From NCBI GenBank assembly GCA_020024475.1, contig JAHHTS010000032.1:1-27217 (forward strand): a stretch of DNA of 27,217 nt. The letters run 5' to 3'. The first letter of the stretch is position 1. The number at the start of each line of letters is the position of its first letter. The DNA comes from Oscillospiraceae bacterium (GTDB taxonomy: Bacteria > Bacillota > Clostridia > Oscillospirales > Ruminococcaceae). The position numbers were made by a program, and so were the translations under genes. The notes below the pieces were generated by a model that did not search any database, had not been told where the DNA came from, and saw only the letters and a list, made by a program, of their open reading frames with translations. This document shows positions 7,136 to 13,628 of this stretch, piece after piece.

Positions 7136-8396
7136 ATTCTTTATCCTTTAATTGCAATTTGTTCAATTCTTTTCTCATTATAATTACGCAGTCAGATAAT
7201 TGAGCGTAGCCCCTCACCACATCATCGGCAAAGCAAGTACATGTAGGAGCACCACAAAAACCACAATCCAGACCAGGCAATTTTTCTAAAAGCTCTTCCA
7301 TTTTGCTGTAAGCTTCAAATCTTTCCATCATATTTCCTTTTAATTCAAAAACTGGAGAGTATTCTAGCTCTTTATCCCACAGCATTTCTCTAGGAATACT
7401 TTTTCCTAATTTGTTAAGGGAATATGGCATTGCCTTTTTTATTTTTTGTAGTTTTGATTTTGCTACAAATGGATTTTCAACAGCAAGCACGCCACCTACA
7501 CAACCCCCTGGACAAGCGTTTAATTCTACAAAGTCGATGTTTGAGAATTTTTCATCTTCAAGATTTTCTAAAACTCTTATTACATTTTCGATTCCATCAC
7601 AAGCAAGATAATTTTCTGATTTTATAATTCCAGTACTTTCGCCTCCACTTACAGCCCACCCAATTCCTAGTGCACCAGCTGTAACATCTACTTTTTTTGT
7701 AATATTTTTCATTGATGAAAGAAGCATTGTGTATATATCTTTCATGGCCACAGCACCGTCAACACTACTGCATTTAGAAGCAACAGGATTATTTATTTCT
7801 GTTATTTTAGCCGGGCAAGGTGAGATGAATATACATCCAATTTCATCATCTCTATAACCATATTTGTTCTTTAATTCCTCTTTTGCAAGTCTTGACGCAA
7901 GCTCCATAGGGCTAACAAGAGGTATAACATGATCGACTAGCTGAGGAAAACGAACTTTAATAAGTTTTACAACGGCTGGACAGGCAGAAGAAATAACTGG
8001 TTTAGGTATATTGTTTATCAGTTTATTTGTTGCATCGCTAATTAGCTCTGCAGCTCTAGCTACTTCAAAAAAACTATCAAAGCCAATATCCAGCAAAGCT
8101 GACAAAATTGGCTGTGGATCGGATATATTATTAAATTGTGCATAAAGACTTGGCGCAGGTAAGGCCACAAGATGTTTGAAATGCTGATAGTCACTTAAGA
8201 TATTATAAATTGCTTTTTTTGCATGGTGGGGACAAATTCGTATACACTCACCACAATCTATACATCTTTCCTTTAATATATAGGCCTTTCCGTTGCGCAC
8301 ACGGATTGCTTCAGTAGGGCATCTTTTTATACAATTAATACAGCCTTGGCATAAACTAGTGTCAAGAGTAACTGAATGCGTGTATGTATTATCCGT
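7125..8396 (-). CDS. Hydrogenase-like Fe-S protein, candidate sensory [FeFe]-hydrogenase; start codon non-canonical
   Basis: About 423 residues, numbered from the ACG at 8396. Two N-terminal [4Fe-4S] motifs are CQGCINCIKRCP (16-27) and CIDCGECIRICP (45-56). The hydrogenase large-subunit domain keeps cluster cysteines in ISSACPA (Cys139), SPCPAKITE (Cys194) and NACPGGCVGG (Cys295, Cys299). A C-terminal Fe-S domain, CGFCGAPTC to SDC, holds Cys378, 381, 386 and 403. Ala precedes Cys139 where catalytic enzymes have the proton-relay Cys, as I recall for sensory (HydS) forms. The GTG at 8300 is too late: it would delete the first ferredoxin motif and HSVTLD, both family-conserved. Between the upstream TAG (8412-8414) and that motif there is no ATG, GTG or TTG. 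GAAGGGAG (8401-8408) is a possible ribosome site before GTT/ACG at 8399-8394. Downstream it overlaps a DRTGG gene. Role in H2 sensing is inferred. Confidence 0.82.
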   Translation of the reverse strand, partial: TDNTYTHSVTLDTSLCQGCINCIKRCPTEAIRVRNGKAYILKERCIDCGECIRICPHHAKKAIYNILSDYQHFKHLVALPAPSLYAQFNNISDPQPILSALLDIGFDSFFEVARAAELISDATNKLINNIPKPVISSACPAVVKLIKVRFPQLVDHVIPLVSPMELASRLAKEELKNKYGYRDDEIGCIFISPCPAKITEINNPVASKCSSVDGAVAMKDIYTMLLSSMKNITKKVDVTAGALGIGWAVSGGESTGIIKSENYLACDGIENVIRVLENLEDEKFSNIDFVELNACPGGCVGGVLAVENPFVAKSKLQKIKKAMPYSLNKLGKSIPREMLWDKELEYSPVFELKGNMMERFEAYSKMEELLEKLPGLDCGFCGAPTCTCFADDVVRGYAQLSDCVIIMRKELNKLQLKDKEYDC

Positions 8397-8411
8397 AACG
8401 CTCCCTTCTTT

Positions 8412-9281
8412 CTATTTGTATTTTTCAAGAAAGCCTTCTTTTAGGCCATTTCCGAACCGACCTAACTGTTCACCTATGAATTCACCTAGTTCTCCTAAAC
8501 CATAGCCAGTAAAACAAGGATTACCAACAAGTACAATAACACTGTTCTCGTTTAGCTTATTTAAAGATGAAGCATCTTGGATGTTGTTTTCGCTTAAATC
8601 AAGATAATCGATGCAAGAAAAGTCTTTTAGAGGATTAACATCTTCTATTTTGTTGTTTCCTAAATTTACATATTTAAGATTAACTTGCTCACCTCTTGAA
8701 GATAGAGCTGAAATATCTGAAATATTATTGCCGTAGAAAGATATTTGATCAGGCAATTTTTCCCATTTATCTATAGCTGAAATGTCCGAAATGTTATTAA
8801 AATCTAGATATAATCTTTCAATATTGGTACATTTTTTTAGAGGAGATATATCACTTATATTGCAAGATTCAAGAGCGAGCGTACTAAGATTTTCGATATT
8901 TTTTACAAATTCAATATTTTCAAGATCGTTACCAACAACAACTATATTGGATAAATTTTTGAAGTGTTTCAAATCATCTAAGTTTTTGATAGTTCCTTTT
9001 CCAAAATAGCTGTCATAATCTATATAATCATCCAAATTATGTTTATTGTTTTTTGAAATAGGATTGATTACTATTTCATCACCAACAATTATTATTGTTT
9101 GTATGCTATCAAACTCGTTAGGTGTTGTTTTTTTTGATTCATCAATATCAAGCTCATCGTATATGAGTTCTTTTAGTGTTGGGTCAACCCATTGAATAGA
9201 CACTTCTTCTTCGTAAGAACATCCAGAAAAAGTGAACATTAAAATTATTGATGAAATAAATATAGTAAAAAAGTTTTTCAT
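8412..9281 (-). CDS. Leucine-rich-repeat lipoprotein
   Basis: A 289-residue exported lipoprotein. The N-terminus is a lipoprotein signal (MKNFF, hydrophobic run 4-18) with lipobox FSGC and Cys21 as the lipidation site, followed by an acidic stalk. From about residue 95 to 260 there are internalin-type 22-residue leucine-rich repeats, with recurring NISDISPL, NISDISAI, NISDISAL and NKIEDVNPL segments. The end (GLGELGEFIGEQLGRFG) is amphipathic. AAGGAC precedes the ATG. LRR proteins usually bind other proteins; the partner is unknown. It is the only exported protein in an otherwise cytoplasmic operon, between an RsbW-like ATPase and the Fe-S protein. Its TAG stop is in frame with the following gene, only 15 bases before the candidate ACG start, so it may be a later insertion. 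Confidence 0.88.
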   Translation of the reverse strand: MKNFFTIFISSIILMFTFSGCSYEEEVSIQWVDPTLKELIYDELDIDESKKTTPNEFDSIQTIIIVGDEIVINPISKNNKHNLDDYIDYDSYFGKGTIKNLDDLKHFKNLSNIVVVGNDLENIEFVKNIENLSTLALESCNISDISPLKKCTNIERLYLDFNNISDISAIDKWEKLPDQISFYGNNISDISALSSRGEQVNLKYVNLGNNKIEDVNPLKDFSCIDYLDLSENNIQDASSLNKLNENSVIVLVGNPCFTGYGLGELGEFIGEQLGRFGNGLKEGFLEKYK

Positions 9282-9294
9282 AAAATTGTCCTTT

Positions 9295-9714
9295 TTATAA
9301 ATTAACTACCATATGTATGTGAGTGCCTTTTCCAACCTCTGATTCAATTTCAAACTCGTCAGTGTATTTTTTCATATTGGGCAGCCCCATACCTGCACCA
9401 AAACCAAGATTGCGTATTTCTTCACTTGCGCTTGAATAACCTTTAGTCATAGCCAGTTCAATGTCTGCAATTCCTGGGCCATCATCATCTAAAAACATTT
9501 CTATTTTGTCTGGGTGAACTAAGATTGTTATATTACCACCGCCAGCATGAATGGCTAAATTGATTTCACCCTCATAAAGACTTATGGCTATGTTTTTTAA
9601 TGCTTTAGGACTAACACCCATTTTTTTTAACTTGTTTTTGAGGTCAGAGGAAGCCTGACCTGCGGCAGAAAAATCATCGCCAGGAACCAAGTAAGTGTGT
9701 TTTACAATATTCAC
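9295..9714 (-). CDS. RsbW-like ATP-binding anti-sigma-type protein
   Basis: A 139-residue GHKL ATPase domain of the RsbW/SpoIIAB type, without a phospho-acceptor domain. The N-box-like segment is YEGEINLAIHAGGG (47-60), where a conserved Asn is Asn52. The G1 box is DDDGPGI (76-82), and the glycine-rich lid is GFGAGMGL (104-111). Such proteins phosphorylate anti-sigma-factor antagonists or bind partner regulators. No sigma factor or antagonist gene lies in this window. The start is GTG at 9714 with GAGGTG seven bases upstream, two bases after the TAA of the DRTGG gene, so the two are tightly coupled. It is distinct from the second GHKL protein of the divergent operon. Confidence 0.85.
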   Translation of the reverse strand: MNIVKHTYLVPGDDFSAAGQASSDLKNKLKKMGVSPKALKNIAISLYEGEINLAIHAGGGNITILVHPDKIEMFLDDDGPGIADIELAMTKGYSSASEEIRNLGFGAGMGLPNMKKYTDEFEIESEVGKGTHIHMVVNL

Positions 9715-9716
9715 AA

Positions 9717-10058
9717 TTATGCACCTCGCAATCCGTTTTCATATAACATACCACAACAAGAAAACATAGATTTCTCGGTAGAGAGAACACAAATATTATT
9801 TTCTCGTGCAAGGTCAATAGATAATTGGTCTGGTTTTTTACCTCTAGCATATACAACACAAACCATATCCATCATATTGGCTGTGCGTATAACTTGAGGG
9901 TTGTTTAAGCCGGTTATCAAAACAGCTTGGTCTTTTACATAAGCGAGAACATCGCTCATCATATCACTACCGCAAGCTGTGTGAACTTCAGTATTGGTGT
10001 CAATTTCAGGCGTTAGAATTTCTGCACCGATAATTTCTGCAATATCTTTGATTTTCAA
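9717..10058 (-). CDS. DRTGG domain-containing protein (first copy)
   Basis: First gene of the minus-strand operon, a single DRTGG-type domain of about 113 residues. The body reads IKDIAEIIGAEIL, then ACGSDMMSDVLAYVKD, then the Cys pair in SMFSCCGMLYENG. Two starts are possible. TTG at 10058 has GGAG eight bases upstream and gives MKIKDIAEI, matching typical family N-termini. GTG at 10067 adds three residues but has no ribosome site. The TTG is preferred. It is a paralogue of the protein at 6806-7135. DRTGG-type proteins commonly sit beside hydrogenase and anti-sigma-type genes in Clostridia, but their ligand and function are not established. Confidence 0.85.
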   Translation of the reverse strand: MKIKDIAEIIGAEILTPEIDTNTEVHTACGSDMMSDVLAYVKDQAVLITGLNNPQVIRTANMMDMVCVVYARGKKPDQLSIDLARENNICVLSTEKSMFSCCGMLYENGLRGA

Positions 10059-10067
10059 AAAAATCAC

Positions 10068-10372
10068 TCCGTTCGTAAAATCAGAATTATAGAAACCATT
10101 CTTAGTGGTTTCACTGGTAAAAAAACTTGGACATTAGTACCATATTTTTTATTATTATAACATAAAATTTTATAAAAAACATCTAAAATATATGGCGAAT
10201 TTATGATGTTTTTTTAATAAAGCAACAAATTTGATTAAAAATTTGTAGAAAAAACATTAAATTTACAAAAACTATGGAATAATAATTATTTATTTGCTAT
10301 AATTGTTATTAGTTAGAAACGTTTATTTTTGTTGAAAATCACAAAATTCAACAAATTTTATAGGAGGACAAT
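10068..10372. promoter_or_regulatory. divergent control region of the two hydrogenase-linked operons
   Basis: This 305-base AT-rich gap separates the two operons. Plus strand: TATAAT at 10298-10303 with a weak -35 (TGGAAT, 10275-10280, 17-base spacer), followed by AGGAGG (10362-10367) before hydC. Minus strand: TATAAT (10159-10154), with no good -35 seen. Inverted repeats: GAAACCA/TGGTTTC (10092-10112) in the minus-strand leader; AAAAAACATC/GATGTTTTTT (10174-10214); ACAAATTT/AAATTTGT (10225-10246); and TTTGTTGAA/TTCAACAAA (10328-10355) in the hydC leader. TTGTTA at 10303 followed by TAGAAA resembles half of a Rex (NADH-sensing repressor) operator, but the second half is poor. Confidence 0.55.
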
Positions 10373-10873
10373 ATGAAAAAAATTTCAAAACTGCCTTTCA
10401 ATGGCACAGAAGAGCAGGAAGTGCAGCTTCGCAAATGGCTTGATGAAAATGGAAAAAAACCAGGAGCAGCAATGCCGGCTTTGCAGTATGCACAGGATAT
10501 TTACGGATACCTACCTGTTGAAGTGTTGAGGATTGTTGCAGAAGGAACGGGTAAAAGCCTTGAAGAAATTTATGGTATAGCCACATTCTATGCACAGTTT
10601 TCACTTTCGCCAAAGGGTAAATATAAGGTATCAGTTTGTCTTGGCACAGCTTGCTATGTAAAAGGAAGCGGTAAAATCTTGGCTAAATTAGAAGAAAAGC
10701 TCGGTATTGCAAGTGGTGAATGTGATCGGGATGGTATTTTCTCATTGGAATCATCTCGTTGTATAGGTGCTTGCGGACTTGCACCAGTATTTACTGTTAA
10801 TGATGATGTATACGGTCGTGTTAAAGAAGACGGCAGTGAACTTGACGCTATTTTAGATAAATATCAGGATTAA
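10373..10873 (+). CDS. hydC: NADH-dependent [FeFe]-hydrogenase subunit C (NuoE-like)
   Basis: A 166-residue thioredoxin-like [2Fe-2S] subunit of the bifurcating hydrogenase, homologous to NuoE of complex I. The four cluster ligands are visible: Cys89 and Cys94 in VCLGTACYVKG, and Cys130 and Cys134 in RCIGACGLAP. The N-terminal helical part includes AMPALQYAQDIYGYLP and IYGIATFYAQF, both classic NuoE features. AGGAGG sits seven bases before the ATG. It is the first gene of a five-gene operon; the next ATG is three bases after its stop. In the complex it passes electrons between the HydB flavin region and other clusters. Confidence 0.95.
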   Translation: MKKISKLPFNGTEEQEVQLRKWLDENGKKPGAAMPALQYAQDIYGYLPVEVLRIVAEGTGKSLEEIYGIATFYAQFSLSPKGKYKVSVCLGTACYVKGSGKILAKLEEKLGIASGECDRDGIFSLESSRCIGACGLAPVFTVNDDVYGRVKEDGSELDAILDKYQD

Positions 10874-10876
10874 ATT

Positions 10877-11431
10877 ATGCAGGAACTTTCTTTAAATATA
10901 CTGGATATTGCACAAAATTCTATTGTGGCAGGTGCAAATTTGATAGAAATAGAGCTAGAGGCATTCGGAGACGAAGGAAATATGCTTTCAATACTTATAA
11001 AAGACAATGGTAAGGGAATGAGCGAAGAAACACTTGCTAGTGTTGAAAATCCATTCTTCACTTCACGCACAACAAGAAAAGTAGGGTTGGGAATACCACT
11101 TTTTAAGCAAGCAGCATTGCGGACTGGCGGAAGTTTTGAAATAACTTCAAAAGAGAATATAGGAACACAAGTAAAAGCTGTGTTTGATACATCAGATATT
11201 GATTGCACACCTCTTGGAGAAGTATGGGATACGGTTGGTATACTCATACAGATGAATGAAAACATTGACTTTGTTTATAAAGTTAAGAATAAAAATGAAG
11301 AGTTTGTATGTGATACAAGGCAGCTTAAAGAAGTTATGGAAGGAATGCCTCTTACCGATATATCTGTTGTCCAGTGGATTAAAGAGTATATAGAAGAAAA
11401 TCAGTTCGAAATATTTAAAAGGAGATATTGA
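10877..11431 (+). CDS. GHKL-type ATP-binding protein in the hydrogenase operon
   Basis: A 184-residue protein with a histidine-kinase-like ATPase fold but no phospho-acceptor histidine domain. Its N box is LDIAQNSIVAGA (9-20, Asn14), its G1 box is KDNGKGM (42-48), its F-box-like segment is ENPFFTSRTTRKVGLGIP (57-74), and the G2-like ending is GTQVKAVF. The first box is closest to MutL/sensor-kinase forms. The remaining 60 residues have no recognisable domain. It lies between hydC and a ferredoxin-like gene, three bases from each, so it is translated with the enzyme subunits. A regulatory or assembly role is inferred. It is not closely similar to the RsbW-like protein of the opposite operon. 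Confidence 0.85.
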   Translation: MQELSLNILDIAQNSIVAGANLIEIELEAFGDEGNMLSILIKDNGKGMSEETLASVENPFFTSRTTRKVGLGIPLFKQAALRTGGSFEITSKENIGTQVKAVFDTSDIDCTPLGEVWDTVGILIQMNENIDFVYKVKNKNEEFVCDTRQLKEVMEGMPLTDISVVQWIKEYIEENQFEIFKRRY

Positions 11432-11434
11432 CAA

Positions 11435-11806
11435 ATGAAAAGCTTGGAGGAATTACAGGCCATCAGAGATAAGATGAAAGCTAATATAAACACCCGTGAA
11501 GGAATGACAGAGGGGAAAATGCGTATTCTTGTTGGTATGGCAACTTGTGGTATAGCAGCAGGTGCAAGACCTGTGCTAAATGCTTTCAATGAAGAAATTC
11601 TCAAAAGAGATATTCATAACGTAGTTGTTTCACAGACAGGATGTATTGGCATCTGCCAGTATGAGCCAGTTGCGGAAATTATTGAAGGCAATACAAAAAC
11701 AACATATGTTCATCTTGATCCAGAAAAGGTCAAGAGAATTGTTGTCGAGCATGTTATCGGTAAAACACCGGTTACTGAATTTACAATTGGTGCTGTAAAA
11801 GAATAA
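11435..11806 (+). CDS. Small thioredoxin-like [2Fe-2S] ferredoxin-domain protein
   Basis: A 123-residue protein of the thioredoxin-like ferredoxin fold, often found between hydC and hydB in Clostridia. Cys38 (MATCGIAAG), Cys70 and Cys74 (QTGCIGICQYEP) match three of the four usual ligands. Alignment with VCLGTAC of HydC and VCGGTGC of HydB puts Gly34 at the first ligand position. MATCGIAAGARPVL is, as I recall, the usual form in this family, so the missing Cys is a family trait and not damage here. It may bind a cluster with a non-Cys ligand or serve as a structural subunit. AAGGAG upstream lies within the end of the ATPase gene. Confidence 0.88.
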   Translation: MKSLEELQAIRDKMKANINTREGMTEGKMRILVGMATCGIAAGARPVLNAFNEEILKRDIHNVVVSQTGCIGICQYEPVAEIIEGNTKTTYVHLDPEKVKRIVVEHVIGKTPVTEFTIGAVKE

Positions 11807-11820
11807 GAGAGGTATAAGAA

Positions 11821-13608
11821 ATGTATAGAAGTCACGTTATGGTTTGTGGCGGTACAGGGTGTACCTCCTCAGGCTCACGGAAAATTATTGAAGAATTTAA
11901 CAAGGAAATTGCTGCTGTAGGTCTAAATGAAGAAGTCAAGGTTATTAAAACAGGTTGTTTTGGACTTTGTGCATTAGGCCCTATAGTTGTTGTATATCCA
12001 GAAGGCAGCTTTTACAGCATGGTAAAACCAGAAGATGTAAAGGAAATTGTTGATGAACATCTTCTCAAAGGAAGAGTAGTAACACGCCTTTTGTATGATG
12101 AAACAGTACAAGGGGAAACAATAAAATCACTTAATGAAACAGAATTCTATCGTCATCAGATGCGTTTAGCACTTCGTAACTGCGGTAGAATAGATCCTAA
12201 CAACATAGAAGAATACATAGGTTATGATGGTTATGCAGCACTAGGTAAAGTGCTGACAGAAATGACACCAACACAGGTATGTCAAACGATTCTTGACTCA
12301 GGACTTAGAGGACGTGGCGGTGGCGGATTCCCTACAGGACGCAAATGGCAACTTGCTGCCATGAACGAAGCAGACCAGAAATATGTATGCTGTAATGCTG
12401 ATGAGGGCGACCCAGGTGCATTTATGGATAGGAGTATTCTTGAAGGCGATCCACACGCAGTTATTGAAGCTATGGCCATTGCGGCTTACGCTATCGGAGC
12501 TACAAAAGGATATGTATATATTCGTGCTGAATATCCAATAGCTGTTGAACGTTTGCAGAAGGCAATAGACTCAGCAAGAGAATATGGATTGCTAGGCAAA
12601 GATATTTTTGGAACAGGGTTTGAATTTGATCTTGAAATCAAACTTGGAGCAGGAGCTTTCGTTTGTGGCGAAGAAACAGCACTTATGCGTTCGATCGAAG
12701 GAAATCGTGGTGAACCACGCCCTAGACCACCATTCCCAGCACAGAAAGGTTTATTCGGTAAACCTACAATTCTTAATAATGTTGAGACATATGCTAATAT
12801 TCCACAAATAATTTTAAATGGTGCTGAATGGTTCTCGAAAATTGGTTCGGAAAAATCAAAGGGCACAAAAGTTTTTGCACTTGGCGGAAAAATTAAAAAT
12901 ACAGGACTTGTTGAAATTCCAATGGGCACACCACTTCGCACAGTTATTGAAGATATAGGTGGAGGTATTCCAAATGGAAAGAAATTTAAGGCAGCACAGA
13001 CAGGTGGACCTTCTGGTGGATGTATACCAGCATCTCTTATAGATACACCAATGGATTATGATAATCTTATTGCATTAGGTTCAATGATGGGTTCTGGTGG
13101 ACTTATAGTAATGGATGAAGACACATGTATGGTGGACATTGCAAAGTTCTTTCTAGAATTCACAGTAGAAGAATCATGCGGTAAGTGTACACCGTGCCGT
13201 ATTGGTACAAAACGACTTCTTGAGTTGCTAAATAAAATTACAAGTGGTAATGGTGAATTAGAAGACCTTGATAGAATTGAAAAGCTTGCAAATTTCATAA
13301 AAGAAAATAGCCAGTGTGGTCTTGGACAGTCGGCACCAAACCCAGTTCTATCAACACTTAAATATTTCCGTGATGAGTATGTAGCACATATTGTGGATAA
13401 AAAATGTCCAGCAGGAGTATGTAAGAGCCTTCTCACATATAGAATTCAACCTGAAAAATGTAAAGGATGTACATTGTGTAAACGTGTATGCCCTGTGGGT
13501 GCTATTTCAGGTGAAGTAAGAACCCCGCATATAATTGATCCTTCCGTATGTATCAAATGTGGTGCATGTATGGCTGGATGTAAGTTTGACGCAATTGTAA
13601 GAGAATAA
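11821..13608 (+). CDS. hydB: Electron-bifurcating [FeFe]-hydrogenase subunit B (NuoF-like)
   Basis: A 595-residue flavoprotein subunit, site of NADH oxidation and, in the HydABC model, of electron bifurcation. Domains in order: an N-terminal thioredoxin-like [2Fe-2S] domain (Cys9, Cys14, Cys46, Cys50); the FMN/NADH-binding NuoF core with GLRGRGGGGFPTG and NADEGDPGAFMDR; an SLBB segment (NNVETYANIP); the [4Fe-4S] region ESCGKCTPCRIG with a later Cys in QCGLGQ; and two C-terminal [4Fe-4S] motifs, CKGCTLCKRVCP and CIKCGACMAGC. The extra C-terminal ferredoxin domain distinguishes it from complex I NuoF. AGAGAGG precedes the ATG. It is fourth in the operon, and hydA follows 20 bases later. Confidence 0.96.
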   Translation: MYRSHVMVCGGTGCTSSGSRKIIEEFNKEIAAVGLNEEVKVIKTGCFGLCALGPIVVVYPEGSFYSMVKPEDVKEIVDEHLLKGRVVTRLLYDETVQGETIKSLNETEFYRHQMRLALRNCGRIDPNNIEEYIGYDGYAALGKVLTEMTPTQVCQTILDSGLRGRGGGGFPTGRKWQLAAMNEADQKYVCCNADEGDPGAFMDRSILEGDPHAVIEAMAIAAYAIGATKGYVYIRAEYPIAVERLQKAIDSAREYGLLGKDIFGTGFEFDLEIKLGAGAFVCGEETALMRSIEGNRGEPRPRPPFPAQKGLFGKPTILNNVETYANIPQIILNGAEWFSKIGSEKSKGTKVFALGGKIKNTGLVEIPMGTPLRTVIEDIGGGIPNGKKFKAAQTGGPSGGCIPASLIDTPMDYDNLIALGSMMGSGGLIVMDEDTCMVDIAKFFLEFTVEESCGKCTPCRIGTKRLLELLNKITSGNGELEDLDRIEKLANFIKENSQCGLGQSAPNPVLSTLKYFRDEYVAHIVDKKCPAGVCKSLLTYRIQPEKCKGCTLCKRVCPVGAISGEVRTPHIIDPSVCIKCGACMAGCKFDAIVRE

Positions 13609-13628
13609 ATCAGGAGGAAAAGTTAATT

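Noticed and set aside
10059..10067. GTG start of the first DRTGG gene
   Set aside because: No ribosome site precedes it, whereas the TTG at 10058 has GGAG at proper distance.
10303..10320. A Rex operator downstream of the hydC -10
   Set aside because: TTGTTA is present, but the second half (TAGAAA) matches only four of six with spacing off by one; kept only as a weak hint.
12486..12941. A 151-codon frame opposite hydB
   Set aside because: It is antisense to conserved NuoF sequence and looks like a by-product of its codon use.
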